Made by a program: the position numbers and the translations under genes. The notes beneath the pieces were generated by a model. That model saw only the letters and a list, made by a program, of their open reading frames with translations, searched no databases and was not told where the DNA came from. This document shows positions 18,684-28,278 of a DNA stretch of 47,523 bases, in pieces. Each line of letters starts with the position of its first letter. Positions within the stretch are counted from its first letter, which is position 1. The DNA comes from Methylacidimicrobium tartarophylax (GTDB lineage: Bacteria > Verrucomicrobiota > Verrucomicrobiia > Methylacidiphilales > Methylacidiphilaceae): NCBI RefSeq assembly GCF_902143375.2, contig NZ_CABFVA020000015.1:1-47523 (forward strand). The letters are read 5' to 3'.

Positions 18684-20600
18684 CTACTTGTAACTCCTGG
18701 CGACCGGCTTCAGGCTCTCGAACCGGAGCGGCTCGGCCGCCCGCTCCGGAGCCTCTCCTTCTCCCCGAAAGAACCAGACAGCAACCTGGGCGAAGCGGGC
18801 ATCATCTCGCAAGCATTCCCCTTCCTCCGTCTGATGCTCTTCCCGGAAATGGCAGCCGCAGGATTCTTCCCGAGAAAGCGCATCGAGGCAGAGGAGTTCG
18901 CCGAGCTCCAAGTAATCGGCGACGCGCGCAGCCCGCTCCAGCGCTTGGTTATAGCCCTCGCCCGAGCCGACCACCCGGGCATTCTTCCAGAAAGAGTCTC
19001 GGAGCTCCCGAATCTTCTCGATCCCCAATTTGAGCCCCTGGCCGTTTCGGACCATGCCACAATGCTCCCAGAGCAGTGCGCCAAGCTCTTTATGGTATTC
19101 CGCAGGACTCTTCGGCCCACGCAACGCGAGCAGCTTCGCGAGCCGCGCTTCCGAATTCCGTGCGCCGTCTCGAAAAGGAGCCGCGTCGATGGACAGACAG
19201 CCTGTCTTCTTCCGAGAGAGGTAATCCCCGATCGTGTAGGGCAGGATGAAGTACCCGTCCGCGAGACCCTGCATCAGGGCACTCGCCCCCAGTCGGTTCG
19301 CTCCATGATCCGAAAAGTTGGCCTCGCCCAGCACGAAGAGCCCCGGGACCGTCGACATGAGGTGGTAATCGACCCAAAGACCGCCCATGACGTAATGGAT
19401 CGCGGGATAGATCCGCATCGGCTGCTCGATCGGGTTTTCTCCGGTTACTTGGCGATACATGTCGATGAGATTCCCGTAGCGCTCCCGGATCGCCGCGGGA
19501 CCCAGCCGACTCAGGGCATCGCTCAGGTCGAGGTAGACGCCCAGACCATTGGGGCCGACGCCCCGTCCCTCGTCGCACATCCGTTTGAGCGCCCGGCTGG
19601 CAATATCTCGAGGAACGAGATTCCCGTAACTCGGGTAGAGGCGCTCGAGGAAATAATCCCGTTCGGCTTCCGGGATCAGGTTTGGAGGACGGCGATCATT
19701 CGCACGGCTCGGAATCCAGACCCGCCCGTCGTTTCGCAGCGACTCCGACATCAGGGTGAGCTTCGACTGGGAGCGGCCCGACGGCGGAATGCACGTCGGA
19801 TGAATCTGGGTAAAGCAGGGGTTGGCGAAACCCGCTCCTTTCTGATAAGCCCGCCAAATCGCCGTCGCGTTGGAAAGCTGTCCGTTTGTCGAAAGTGCGA
19901 AGACATTGCCGTAGCCCCCGGTCGCCAGGACGACTGCGTCGGCCGAGCAAGCGGAAATCCGGCCGCTGACCAAGTCCCGCACGATCACTCCTTGGGCGCG
20001 GCCGTCGCCGACGACCAGATCAAGGATTTCGGTGCGTGGATGCATCTCCACCTGTCCCAACCCAATTTGCCGATTCAGAGCGCCATAAGCGCCGAGCAAG
20101 AGCTGCTGGCCCGTCGCTCCGCGTGCGTAAAAGGTGCGGGAGACCTGCACCCCTCCGAAGGAGCGGTTGGCGAGAAGCCCGCCATACTCCCGGGCGAAAG
20201 GTACCCCTTGCGCTACGCACTGATCGATGATCCGCGTGCTGAGCTCCGCCAACCGATAAACATTCGCCTCGCGGGCTCGGAAGTCTCCTCCCTTGAGCGT
20301 GTCCTGAAAGAGCCGATAGACCGAATCCCCATCGTTCCGGTAGTTTTTCGCCGCGTTGATCCCACCTTGGGCGGCAACGCTATGGGCTCGCCGCGGGCTG
20401 TCTTGAATACAGAAGCAGTCGACCCCATATCCGAGTTCGCCCAGAGAAGCAGCTGCCGAAGACCCCGCCAGCCCGGTTCCCACCACGATCACACGCATCC
20501 GCCGCTTGTTGGCCGGAGCAACCAAGCCGAGCCGATCGCGACAGGTCTGCCACTTGCGGTCGAGCGGTCCTTCCGGAATTCTAGCATCGGGCACGTTCAT
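18684..20600 (-). CDS. sdhA: Succinate dehydrogenase flavoprotein subunit
   Basis: Catalytic subunit (638 residues) oxidising succinate to fumarate in the TCA cycle, bound to the inner membrane face. The dinucleotide fold [20 protein letters not shown] is at residues 36-55, followed by [15 protein letters not shown] around the covalent FAD site, the active-site regions FTQIHPT and [14 protein letters not shown], and [13 protein letters not shown]. The length and the [15 protein letters not shown]-terminus are typical of the SdhA subfamily that pairs with the five-helix cytochrome b558. ATG 20600 has GGAG six bases upstream. It follows sdhC by 31 bases. Confidence 0.97.
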   Translation of the reverse strand: MNVPDARIPEGPLDRKWQTCRDRLGLVAPANKRRMRVIVVGTGLAGSSAAASLGELGYGVDCFCIQDSPRRAHSVAAQGGINAAKNYRNDGDSVYRLFQDTLKGGDFRAREANVYRLAELSTRIIDQCVAQGVPFAREYGGLLANRSFGGVQVSRTFYARGATGQQLLLGAYGALNRQIGLGQVEMHPRTEILDLVVGDGRAQGVIVRDLVSGRISACSADAVVLATGGYGNVFALSTNGQLSNATAIWRAYQKGAGFANPCFTQIHPTCIPPSGRSQSKLTLMSESLRNDGRVWIPSRANDRRPPNLIPEAERDYFLERLYPSYGNLVPRDIASRALKRMCDEGRGVGPNGLGVYLDLSDALSRLGPAAIRERYGNLIDMYRQVTGENPIEQPMRIYPAIHYVMGGLWVDYHLMSTVPGLFVLGEANFSDHGANRLGASALMQGLADGYFILPYTIGDYLSRKKTGCLSIDAAPFRDGARNSEARLAKLLALRGPKSPAEYHKELGALLWEHCGMVRNGQGLKLGIEKIRELRDSFWKNARVVGSGEGYNQALERAARVADYLELGELLCLDALSREESCGCHFREEHQTEEGECLRDDARFAQVAVWFFRGEGEAPERAAEPLRFESLKPVARSYK

Positions 20601-20631
20601 CGCCCTCTCTCCCTTCGTTTTTCCCCGCGGG

Positions 20632-21321
20632 TCACCGGACCCACCCTAGCACGATCGCCACGGGAATGGCGGAAAAGCCGAGGAAAAAGACCCAGCCTAG
20701 AGCATGAGCGAGCCACCGCTCCCAGGGGAAGCTCCTCCGGTTGACCAGCCCAAGGGTGCTAAAGATCCCGTCGATCCCATGCCGGATGTGAAAGAAGAGG
20801 CACCCCATGCCCAGAAGATAAGCCGCCGCGACCCAAGGGTTCCTGAGCCCTTCGACCATCATGCGGTGCACGTCGGGCACTGAACGCGATGTTTCCTTAA
20901 GATGGGCGGTAAAGCCATCGAAAGCGGAAAAGGGAGGGAGGTGCCAGGTGAAATGATAAAGGTGAAAGAGCACGAACAGGCCGAGCCCGATCCCTGTCAG
21001 CAGCATGGAACGCGATTCCCAACTCGCCCCGTTGGGCTTGTGCTGATCGTAAGGCACCGGCCGAGCCAGCCGGCGAATCTGGGCAAGCCGCACGGCGCAG
21101 GAGACATGAACGACGAAGGAGGCGAGGAGCAGGAGACGGACGGTCCAGAGAAGAAGCGGAACCGATTTGAGCAGGTAGGCGTACTGGTTGATATACACCG
21201 CCGGGAGAAAGATCTGCCAGTTTCCCAGCATATGCAGGCTGATGTAGCCGACCAGGAAGAGACCCGTGACACCCATGAGGATCTTCAGGCCGACCGTTGA
21301 CAGGCGCGTCCGTTCCGTCAC
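20632..21321 (-). CDS. sdhC: Succinate dehydrogenase cytochrome b558 subunit
   Basis: A 229-residue membrane subunit with five predicted helices, the single-polypeptide anchor type that binds two hemes b. Candidate heme-ligating histidines lie in [30 protein letters not shown] and [10 protein letters not shown]. The GTG at 21321 is chosen since AGGA lies 8 bases before it and the product begins with the usual [20 protein letters not shown]; the frame remains open upstream only through noncoding and HAD-gene sequence. First gene of sdhCAB; no sdhD is present, as expected for this type. Confidence 0.92.
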   Translation of the reverse strand: MTERTRLSTVGLKILMGVTGLFLVGYISLHMLGNWQIFLPAVYINQYAYLLKSVPLLLWTVRLLLLASFVVHVSCAVRLAQIRRLARPVPYDQHKPNGASWESRSMLLTGIGLGLFVLFHLYHFTWHLPPFSAFDGFTAHLKETSRSVPDVHRMMVEGLRNPWVAAAYLLGMGCLFFHIRHGIDGIFSTLGLVNRRSFPWERWLAHALGWVFFLGFSAIPVAIVLGWVR

Positions 21322-21397
21322 CGGGGGTTTCCTATCGCACAGCGAGCACGAAAACGCAAAGGAGATCTCACACGACCCGCCGGCCGGAGAACGGCTA

Positions 21398-22105
21398 CTA
21401 GCGGCGCGCGGCTTTCGCCAATAGGAGAAGCAACCCCTGCAGATCGCTCTCGGGTCGCCGTACCACCCAGCTCGCATATCCGCAAGCCTGGGCTGCCGTT
21501 CCGTCTTTTTCCGGATCGTCGCCGACGAGAAGAAGCTCTCCGGTTGGGCATCCGAGTCTGTCGGAAACCAGGCGGTAGAGGCGCGGGTCGGGCTTGGCCG
21601 CACCCAACTCGGCACTCAAAAAGACTGCTGAGAAAAACTGAATCAGGCCCAGATCGGCCAGGACCCGCCGCGCCCGTCGATCCCAATTGGAAAGGATCCC
21701 CAGGCGCAGCCCCAAGCCCCGCAAATCCGCCAGCACGCTCCTTGTTTCCGGGTAGAGCCGCCAAGCGGTGCCGCGACCGTAGTACGCGTAAAGTTCTTCG
21801 ACAATCTCTTGTTGCCTCTCCAAGCCCGGGCCGGAATCGAGCGCGGGAGCCAGGCTCTCCCGGATGATTTCTCTCCAGAATAGACGGTCGTCCCCATCCG
21901 ATGGGACCGTGGCTTGCGGACGATAGCGGTAGCGCGATCGAGCTTGCCGGAATTGGTTGGCAATGATCTTGGGATCGACCTGGATCCCATGCCGGGCGGC
22001 TGAGGCCGCGTAGATCGCTCCCACGGGAGCTGCGGGCTCAAGAAGGGTCCCGACCAGATCAAAAAGAACCAGGCGTGGGAGAGTGGGGAGATTCGAGCAG
22101 CTCAT
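21398..22105 (-). CDS. HAD-superfamily hydrolase, REG-2/HDHD3-like
   Basis: A 235-residue HAD phosphohydrolase. Motif I is FDLVGTL with the nucleophile D16, but the usual second aspartate (residue 18) is Val; this DxVGTL form with a following EPAAPVGAIYAASAARHG cap is typical of the REG-2-like/HDHD3 subgroup. Motif II LSNWD, motif III lysine in AAKPDPRLY and motif IV GDDPEKD are intact. Loss of the second Asp normally weakens phosphatase chemistry, so the activity is uncertain. ATG 22105 lies 47 bases inside the end of folC, a long overlap; a later start is possible but would trim close to motif I. Substrate unknown. Confidence 0.86.
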   Translation of the reverse strand: MSCSNLPTLPRLVLFDLVGTLLEPAAPVGAIYAASAARHGIQVDPKIIANQFRQARSRYRYRPQATVPSDGDDRLFWREIIRESLAPALDSGPGLERQQEIVEELYAYYGRGTAWRLYPETRSVLADLRGLGLRLGILSNWDRRARRVLADLGLIQFFSAVFLSAELGAAKPDPRLYRLVSDRLGCPTGELLLVGDDPEKDGTAAQACGYASWVVRRPESDLQGLLLLLAKAARR

Positions 22106-23438
22106 TCGATTCGAACTCAGGAAGAAGATCCCAACATCCCGCCAGCACTTCGCCGACCAGGAAAAGAGAACCGGTGACCAGAATCGGGCCCAGGTCCTTC
22201 GCCAGCGCCCGCCTCGCCTCTTCCCACGAATCGTAAACTTGGCAGGGCAAGTGAGGAAAGCAGCCGGTCAGGCGAGCGGGAGAAAGCCCTCGTTCCGTCG
22301 ACAGTCTGACCAAGCTGACTTGGCTCGCCTGCCGGGAGAGAATGTCGGCCACCGTCATGAAATCTTTGTCCGTCAAAACGGAAAAGACCAAGTGATAGGG
22401 CCGCTTCCCAAAGCTTGCTTTCCACGTCTGGACCAGGGCTTCGGCTGCCTGAGGGTTATGAGCACCGTCCAGGACCCAGAGAGGATCATCCTGCAAGACC
22501 TGGAAGCGCCCCGGCCAGCGAATGGTCCGGAAGCCGGAGCGAAGCGCCTTTTGGGGAAGCGGTTTTCCTGAAAACAAGGGCAATCGAAGCAGCGCGTAGG
22601 CACAGGCCGCATTGCGTACCTGATGGCTGCCCAAGAGACCCAAGACGAGCCGCTGGCCGTCGATCCGCGCCTTTTGGCAAAGCCCTCCGTCCTGGCAGGA
22701 CTCCATCCCCAAGTCCCCGATCTCCCGTAAGGGACTGCCAACCCGGCGAGCGATCTCCCGGATCGCCTCCCGAGCCTCCTCTTGGCCCACCCCGATGATT
22801 GCCGATACGCCCGGCTTGAGGATTCCCGCCTTTTCCCGCGCAATCTCGACCAGGGTGGAGCCGAGGTGACGGGTGTGCTCCAGTCCGATCGTGGTGATGA
22901 TGCAGGCTTCCGGGCGCACGATGTTGGTCGCATCGAGCCTGCCGCCCAGGCCCGTCTCCCAAACCACCCAATCAACCTGCCCCTCACAAAAAGCGAGAAG
23001 AGCCACCGCCGTCAGCACCTCGAAAAAAGTGGGAGCGAATCCCGGCTGCTTTTCCTCCAGGTGGCGGATTGCCACTTGAAGAGTCCGAATCCAGCGAGTA
23101 AATTGCGCCTTTGAGGCGATGACCCCGTCGATTTGAATTCTCTCGCGAATGGTGCAAAGATGGGGCGAGGTATAGAGACCGACGCGGTAACCGCCGGCGC
23201 GAAGCGCGGAAGCCAAGAAGGAAGCGGTCGATCCTTTGCCGTTGGTGCCCGCGATGTGAAGAAAATGCAAGCCGTTTTGCGGCGATCCCGCTTCTCGGGC
23301 CAGAAGCTCCATGTTCTCGAGTCCGAGCTTCATACCCCACCGGCGGCACCGACCGAGAAAGGCGAGCGCCTCCCGGTACTCCTCCTCCTCTGACGAGCCT
23401 CGCGGGCGACCAGAGCAGGGTGAGGCCGCAAAATTCAT
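22059..23438 (-). CDS. folC: Folylpolyglutamate/dihydrofolate synthase
   Basis: A Mur-ligase-type ATP-dependent enzyme (459 residues) that adds glutamate to (dihydro)folate, keeping the cofactor in the cytosol. The P-loop HIAGTNGKGST is at residues 61-71; TSPHLCTIRERIQIDG, the ETGLGGRLDATN motif and the linker residues in VLDGAHNPQAA identify FolC. Start ATG 23438 follows a good sigma70-type promoter (23462-23490) read on this strand. It is the first gene before the HAD hydrolase and possibly sdhCAB. In an organism with formate-tetrahydrofolate ligase (32859-34538) folate supply would be central to one-carbon metabolism. Confidence 0.96.
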   Translation of the reverse strand: MNFAASPCSGRPRGSSEEEEYREALAFLGRCRRWGMKLGLENMELLAREAGSPQNGLHFLHIAGTNGKGSTASFLASALRAGGYRVGLYTSPHLCTIRERIQIDGVIASKAQFTRWIRTLQVAIRHLEEKQPGFAPTFFEVLTAVALLAFCEGQVDWVVWETGLGGRLDATNIVRPEACIITTIGLEHTRHLGSTLVEIAREKAGILKPGVSAIIGVGQEEAREAIREIARRVGSPLREIGDLGMESCQDGGLCQKARIDGQRLVLGLLGSHQVRNAACAYALLRLPLFSGKPLPQKALRSGFRTIRWPGRFQVLQDDPLWVLDGAHNPQAAEALVQTWKASFGKRPYHLVFSVLTDKDFMTVADILSRQASQVSLVRLSTERGLSPARLTGCFPHLPCQVYDSWEEARRALAKDLGPILVTGSLFLVGEVLAGCWDLLPEFESNELLESPHSPTPGSF

Positions 23439-23461
23439 GACGAAGCCAAGCGACTAGCCGC

Positions 23462-23490
23462 CATTTAACGGAAAATAGTCTTTAACCCAA
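23462..23490 (-). promoter_or_regulatory. Sigma70-type promoter for folC
   Basis: Read on the minus strand, TTGGGT (23485-23490) and TAAATG (23462-23467) are separated by 17 bases. The predicted start point lies about 17 bases before the folC ATG. This is the only AT-rich block in the folC/CorC-like divergent spacer. Confidence 0.45.
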
Positions 23491-23540
23491 GGGAATTCGG
23501 GCGCACCACAAACTTCCACAACCGGAAAGATAGAGAAAGA

Positions 23541-24887
23541 ATGGATACAGGGGGGGATTCGGGGTGGAGAGCCCTTCTGCTGCCGCTGTTGGTAGCGGCC
23601 AACGCATTTTTCGTCGCCATCGAATTCGCGATCGTCAAGGTTAGAGTCACCCAGCTCAAGCTCTTGTTGAAGAGCTCCGACTGGAGGCTGCCCTTCGCCT
23701 TGCGGATGGTGCGGCAGCCGGATCGTTTTCTTCCCGCGATCCAGATCGGTGTCTCTCTCGCGAGCATCGGGCTCGGATGGGCCGGCCAGCCGATCATGGC
23801 CGAGTGGCTCACTCCTCTCCTGCTCTCCAGCGGCCTGCCACAAGGGCCTTACCTCAACTCGCTGAGCTCCGTGCTGGGTTTTAGCCTGATCACCTTCGTC
23901 TCCATTGCGCTGGGTGAACTCGCCCCGAAGTTTCTCGCCCTGCAGCACTCTCAAAAGATCGTCCTTCTGCTCAGCCCTCCCCTGGTTGTCTTCTACTACC
24001 TCTTCTATCCGTTCGTCTGGATCTTACACCAGACGGCGGATTGTCTCCTCCGACTCCTCGGCTTCGCCCTCCCCAAGCCGGAAAGCGCGGGCCCTTCCCT
24101 TAGCCCCGAGGAGCTCCAGCAGATCCTCATTCATTCCCCACATCCTCACCCTTTTGATGAGCTGATCAACAAGATCATGGTCAAAGCGCTCCGGCTGCGC
24201 CGAACCCGGGCCGAGCAGGTCATGGTGCCACGGGAGCGAGCAGTGGTGCTCTGGCGGGATGCGCCGATCGAGGAGACGATCCGCGTTGCGCAGAGTTCCG
24301 GCTATAGCCGATTCCCCGTCTGCGGAGAGAATGCCGAACAGGTCGTCGGGATCATTCTTCTGCAAGAGCTTCTTTGGCAGTATATCGCCTTGGGGAAACA
24401 GACCACGCTGACTTCCCTTCTCCGTCCCGCTCTTCTCTTCTCGCCGAGTATTCTCCTGCCCGCGATGCTCGAACAGTTCCGCAAGGCGCGGACCCATATG
24501 GCCATCGTGGCGGATCCGGACAACCAGATGATCGGCCTGGTGACCTTTGAAGACGTGCTCGAAGAGCTCGTGGGCGATATTCGGGACGAGTTCGACATCG
24601 AAAAGAGCCCGATCTACGAATTGACCCAGGATTCGGCCACCGTGGATGGAGATTTGCCTTTACGGGATCTTGCGATCGAAACCAATTGGCCGCTGCCCAC
24701 AGAAACAACGCAGACCGTATCCCAATGGTGCCTCGCGCAATGGGGTCGGCAACCGAGACGATTCGAAACCCTCCATGTCGACGGTTTTCGTCTGATCGCC
24801 GAAGACGTGATCCCGCAGAAATTTCGGCGCGTGCGGATCGAACGCCTCAAGGAAGAGTTTTCGGAAGCAGCCGGCGAATCGGAATGA
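23541..24887 (+). CDS. CNNM/CorC-type membrane protein (DUF21, CBS pair, CorC_HlyC)
   Basis: A 448-residue protein of the family often labelled hemolysin, now linked to magnesium/cobalt transport. Order of domains: DUF21 membrane domain at about residues 8-180 with four hydrophobic stretches and the FVSIALGELAPKFLAL motif; two CBS domains at about 215-345 beginning at VMVPRERAVVLW and ending with GLVTFEDVLEELVGDIRDEFD; and a C-terminal CorC_HlyC domain (about 355-440) starting YELTQDSATVDGDLPLRDL. ATG 23541 is used. The stop overlaps the next gene by four bases. The transported ion cannot be read from sequence. Confidence 0.93.
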   Translation: MDTGGDSGWRALLLPLLVAANAFFVAIEFAIVKVRVTQLKLLLKSSDWRLPFALRMVRQPDRFLPAIQIGVSLASIGLGWAGQPIMAEWLTPLLLSSGLPQGPYLNSLSSVLGFSLITFVSIALGELAPKFLALQHSQKIVLLLSPPLVVFYYLFYPFVWILHQTADCLLRLLGFALPKPESAGPSLSPEELQQILIHSPHPHPFDELINKIMVKALRLRRTRAEQVMVPRERAVVLWRDAPIEETIRVAQSSGYSRFPVCGENAEQVVGIILLQELLWQYIALGKQTTLTSLLRPALLFSPSILLPAMLEQFRKARTHMAIVADPDNQMIGLVTFEDVLEELVGDIRDEFDIEKSPIYELTQDSATVDGDLPLRDLAIETNWPLPTETTQTVSQWCLAQWGRQPRRFETLHVDGFRLIAEDVIPQKFRRVRIERLKEEFSEAAGESE

Positions 24888-25600
24888 GATCGGACCTCGA
24901 AGCGGAAGAGAATCGCCCAGAGGAACGACGGTCGCAAAGCCTGGGTTCCTGGCTCGCTTCCCGGCGTCGTTCTCTGCGCAGAAACCTTTCTCCGGTGCTC
25001 GGGGCTTTTCTGGTCCAGCGGTTGACGGAGACGCTTCGGCTGACCATCGAAGACCCCCAGGGGATCGTGAGCCACCCTCCCCAGGAGCCTCTGATCTTTG
25101 CGTTCTGGCACAACCGGCTCCTGGTCATGCCGGCGCTCTACTCGCGCCACTTTCCCGGACGCAGGCTCGTGGCGCTCGTCAGCGCGAGCAACGATGGGGA
25201 GCTTCTGTCCCGGCTGCTCTCCCAATTCGGATTCGAAGCGGCTCGAGGCTCTTCTTCGCGGCGAGGGAGTCTCGGTTTCCGCACCATTCTCCGCTTGGGA
25301 CGGGAGGGACGCGATATCGCCGTGACTCCCGACGGACCGCGCGGACCTCGATACCGGCTGCAGGACGGCATCTTGCAAATCGCCCAACTGCTGGGGCGCT
25401 CCATTCTTCCCATCACCTGCTCCTTCTCCCGAAAGTCGGAACTGCGAAGCTGGGACCGGTTTCAGATTCCGCATCCGTTCTGCGCATGCCATATCCAGGT
25501 AGGGGCGCTCATCGCTCCGCCAAAAGACGGTTCTCTTACAGAGCTCACGGCCTGCCGTCTTGCCCTGGAAGAGGCGCTCAGCCGCGACGCGACCGGCTGA
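24884..25600 (+). CDS. DUF374 lysophospholipid acyltransferase-like protein
   Basis: A 238-residue protein with the DUF374 arrangement of the LPLAT superfamily: FWHNRLL (the acyltransferase His with Arg in place of the usual HxxxxD form), SASNDGELLS, ARGSSSRRG and TPDGPRGPRY. Such proteins are predicted to acylate lipid A/Kdo precursors or lysophospholipids on the inner membrane. The frame is open upstream into the CorC-like gene; ATG 24884 is chosen because it overlaps that stop by four bases and begins the family-length product. An arginine-rich segment at residues 26-34 precedes the body. Exact acyl acceptor unknown. Confidence 0.88.
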   Translation: MRSDLEAEENRPEERRSQSLGSWLASRRRSLRRNLSPVLGAFLVQRLTETLRLTIEDPQGIVSHPPQEPLIFAFWHNRLLVMPALYSRHFPGRRLVALVSASNDGELLSRLLSQFGFEAARGSSSRRGSLGFRTILRLGREGRDIAVTPDGPRGPRYRLQDGILQIAQLLGRSILPITCSFSRKSELRSWDRFQIPHPFCACHIQVGALIAPPKDGSLTELTACRLALEEALSRDATG

Positions 25601-25643
25601 AGCGGAATCCTCAAAAAGAGGCCCTCTCCCGAAAGCCCTTTCG

Positions 25644-25672
25644 TTGCACGGAAGTCGAGATTTTCCTAACAT
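25644..25672 (+). promoter_or_regulatory. Sigma70-type promoter for the aldo/keto reductase
   Basis: TTGCAC (25644-25649) and TAACAT (25667-25672) are spaced by exactly 17 bases and sit in an AT-rich patch 50 bases before the ATG at 25722. Four of six bases match the consensus in each hexamer. Confidence 0.55.
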
Positions 25673-25721
25673 AAACATTAAGGGTTTTGAACGAAGCCCC
25701 CCCAAAGAGGAATCAAGCCGC

Positions 25722-26702
25722 ATGGAATACACGTCGCTGCCAGGATTAAACAAGCGGGTTTCGCGTATCGGCCTGGGTACATGGGTCATCGGCGGCTGGA
25801 TGTGGGGAGGGTCCGAGGAGAAGGAGGCGATCGCCGCGATCGAGGCAGCGGTCGACGCCGGGATCTCCTTTCTCGACACCGCACCGGTCTATGGATTCGG
25901 GCGTGCGGAGGAGATCGTCGGGAAGGCGCTTCGGCGCATCGGCCGCGATCGGGTTGTTCTCGCCACCAAGGCCGGACTGGAATGGAACGATCAGGAAGAG
26001 ATCCGTCGGAACTCCAGTCCGGAGCGGCTCCGCAAAGAGATCGATGGGAGCCTGCGCCGGCTGGGAGTCGATTCGATCGACCTTTATCAAATTCACTGGC
26101 CCGATGCGCGCGTGCCGATTGAGGCGACGGCGCAGGCTCTGCTTTCTTTCCAAGCCGAAGGAAAGATCCGGGCCCTCGGGGTGAGCAACTACTCCCCGAG
26201 CCAGATGGAAGCCTGGCGAAAGGTCGCTCCTCTCCATACCGACCAGCCTCCGTACAACCTCTTCGAACGCGGGATCGAAAGGGATCTGCTGCCCTATTGC
26301 CGAGCGAACGGCATCGGAGTGGTAACCTACGGCGTGCTCTGCCGTGGCCTGCTGACCGGTAAATTTTCCGCAGACCATTCCTTTGCGGAGGGAGACCTCC
26401 GACGCATCGACCCGAAGTTCCAAGGCGACGCATTTCGGCGTTATCTTGCCGCTGTCGACGACTTTCGCCCCTTGGCCCAGGCTCATGGATGCACGCTGGC
26501 ACAATTTGCGGCCCGTTGGGCTCTGCAGCAGCCGGGAATTTCGGTCGTGCTCTGGGGAGCGAGAAGACCAACGCAGATCCTGGAGGGCGCCAAGATATCA
26601 CCTTCTCCCCTCTCGGATCGTGATCTGGGCGAGATCGACCGGATTCTCAAGCGGCGGATTCCGGAACCGATCGGGCCTGAATTCATGGCTCCAGCGCTTT
26701 GA
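25722..26702 (+). CDS. Aldo/keto reductase
   Basis: A cytosolic NAD(P)H-dependent oxidoreductase of 326 residues with a (beta/alpha)8 fold. The catalytic tetrad is visible: D52 and Y57 in LDTAPVYGFG, K83 in ATKAG, H125 in YQIHWPD. Coenzyme-contact motifs GVSNYS and the late LWGARRPTQI are present. The layout resembles YajO/Tas-like bacterial members. ATG 25722 follows GAGG by 11 bases; the open frame upstream overlaps only the acyltransferase end. It stands behind its own promoter and 58 bases before the ATP-grasp gene. Carbonyl substrate unknown. Confidence 0.94.
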   Translation: MEYTSLPGLNKRVSRIGLGTWVIGGWMWGGSEEKEAIAAIEAAVDAGISFLDTAPVYGFGRAEEIVGKALRRIGRDRVVLATKAGLEWNDQEEIRRNSSPERLRKEIDGSLRRLGVDSIDLYQIHWPDARVPIEATAQALLSFQAEGKIRALGVSNYSPSQMEAWRKVAPLHTDQPPYNLFERGIERDLLPYCRANGIGVVTYGVLCRGLLTGKFSADHSFAEGDLRRIDPKFQGDAFRRYLAAVDDFRPLAQAHGCTLAQFAARWALQQPGISVVLWGARRPTQILEGAKISPSPLSDRDLGEIDRILKRRIPEPIGPEFMAPAL

Positions 26703-26745
26703 TCGGCACCCAGCGTAGGTCCCCCCTAGTCGGCATGGTTTCTGC

Positions 26746-26751
26746 TATGAT
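26746..26751 (+). promoter_or_regulatory. Possible -10 element, short or absent leader, for the ATP-grasp gene
   Basis: TATGAT at 26746-26751 ends nine bases before the ATG at 26761. A start point 6-7 bases downstream would leave almost no leader. No matching -35 is seen, and an AGGGA ribosome site could instead serve a longer message. Confidence 0.3.
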
Positions 26752-26760
26752 AGGGATAGC

Positions 26761-28278
26761 ATGCAATCGGCATTTCCGGTCGATTCCGGCGTCGAACCTC
26801 GCGAGGAGAGTTGCCTGCCCGGTCCCCTCTACCCACTCGATTCGGAGTTCGACGAGATGGTCGATGCGGAGATGCAGCCGCGATTTCCCTACCGTGGGCT
26901 CTGGAAATTTCTCGGGAAACTCTCCCCCGAACTCTGGGAAGAGCGACAGAGGATCGCTGCCCAAGAGCTTTTTCGCGGCGGAGTCACGTTTGCCGTAGAT
27001 TCGAAGAACGAGAGTCGCGTCTTTCCGTTTGATCTTTTACCGCGAATCCTTTCCGCCTCGGAATGGCTCCACCTCGAAAAAGGCCTGATCCAGAGGGTGA
27101 CTGCTCTCAACTGCTTCCTTCGGGATATCTACGCCCAGGCCCGGATCTTGAAGGAAGGGGTCGTTCCCGCCGAGCTAGTCTTGGGCTCTTCCCACTTTCG
27201 GAAGGAAATGGCGCAGGTTGCCATGCCCCACGGAATTTATGCAATGATCGTGGGTTCCGATCTCCTGCGGCTGCGGGATGGCTTCGTCGTCTTGGAAGAC
27301 AATTTGCGGGTTCCGAGCGGGGCTTCCTACATGCTGACGAATCGGCGCGTCCTGCGCCGAGTCTTCCCTTCTCTCTTCGAAGCCGCCCCGGTGGCCTCGA
27401 TCGAGCCCTATCCCACCCTTTTGCGAGAAGCGCTTTCCGCGCTTCGCCCCGAAGGGGCCAGGGACGATCTCACCGTCCTGCTGACTCCGGGCATCCACAA
27501 TCCCGCGTACTTTGAGCACGCCTTCCTGGCTCACGAAATGGGCATCCCCTTGGCGGAAGGAAAAGATCTGGCGGTAATCGAGGGGAAGGTACAGCTCCGA
27601 ACCTCTTCCGGATGGAAGGGGGTGGGAACCATCTACCGACGTCTCAACGACGATTTCCTCGACCCGGTTGCCTTGCGCCCGGAATCGCTCCTGGGCGTCC
27701 CAGGGCTCGTAGCCGCTTGCCGCGCGGGCCGGGTGAATGTGGTCAACGCGATTGGCACAGGAGTGGCGGACGATAAAGCAATCTACCCATTCGTTCCTTC
27801 CATGATCCGGTATTATCTGGGAGAAGAACCCATTCTGCCCAACGTAGAAACCTTTCTTTGCGAACGGCCTGCGGAACGAGACCATGTTCTCGCCAACTTG
27901 AGCAACCTGGTCGTCAAGGAGGTAAGCCAAGCGGGAGGATACGGCATGCTCTTCGGACCGACGAGCAGCGTCCAGGAACGCGCCGCCTTTCGAGAAAAGA
28001 TCCTTGCCCAACCTCGCAACTACATCGGGCAGCCTGTCCTTTCTTTCTCCCAAGTCCCTTGTTGGATCGAGGGGCGGCTCCAGCCCCGGCGGATCGACCT
28101 GCGTCCGTTTGTTCTTTTCGGGCCCACTCCCACCGTCATCCCCGGAGGGCTCACCCGGGTCGCCCTGCGGGAAGGCTCCTTCATCGTAAACTCCTGCCAA
28201 GGCGGCGGCAGCAAGGATACCTGGGTACTGCGAGCCGACAAGCACGAGGGAAGGGCACAAAGCCTCGCAAGGCCATGA
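26761..28278 (+). CDS. Circularly permuted ATP-grasp protein (DUF404/DUF407)
   Basis: A 505-residue protein of the circularly permuted ATP-grasp group. Characteristic stretches are FYLPRILSASEW-type sequence (here PFDLLPRILSASEWLHLEKG), RDGFVVLEDNLRVPSGASYMLTNR, GVGTIYRRLNDDFLDP, NAIGTGVADDKAIYPFVP, and the C-terminal CWIEGRLQPRRIDLRPFVLFG. These proteins are predicted to form amide or peptide bonds, using ATP. Comparative work places them with alpha-E proteins, transglutaminase-like proteases and proteasome-like hydrolases in a proposed peptide synthesis/processing system. Here only the alpha-E gene follows, overlapping by four bases. Product is not known. Confidence 0.92.
   Translation: MQSAFPVDSGVEPREESCLPGPLYPLDSEFDEMVDAEMQPRFPYRGLWKFLGKLSPELWEERQRIAAQELFRGGVTFAVDSKNESRVFPFDLLPRILSASEWLHLEKGLIQRVTALNCFLRDIYAQARILKEGVVPAELVLGSSHFRKEMAQVAMPHGIYAMIVGSDLLRLRDGFVVLEDNLRVPSGASYMLTNRRVLRRVFPSLFEAAPVASIEPYPTLLREALSALRPEGARDDLTVLLTPGIHNPAYFEHAFLAHEMGIPLAEGKDLAVIEGKVQLRTSSGWKGVGTIYRRLNDDFLDPVALRPESLLGVPGLVAACRAGRVNVVNAIGTGVADDKAIYPFVPSMIRYYLGEEPILPNVETFLCERPAERDHVLANLSNLVVKEVSQAGGYGMLFGPTSSVQERAAFREKILAQPRNYIGQPVLSFSQVPCWIEGRLQPRRIDLRPFVLFGPTPTVIPGGLTRVALREGSFIVNSCQGGGSKDTWVLRADKHEGRAQSLARP

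Noticed and set aside
18459-20744. A 761-codon open frame on the plus strand opposite sdhA and sdhB
   Set aside because: It is the antisense shadow of two secure genes in GC-rich DNA; its translation is Arg/Pro/Ala-rich with no motifs, while sdhA/B show full Fe-S and FAD motifs.
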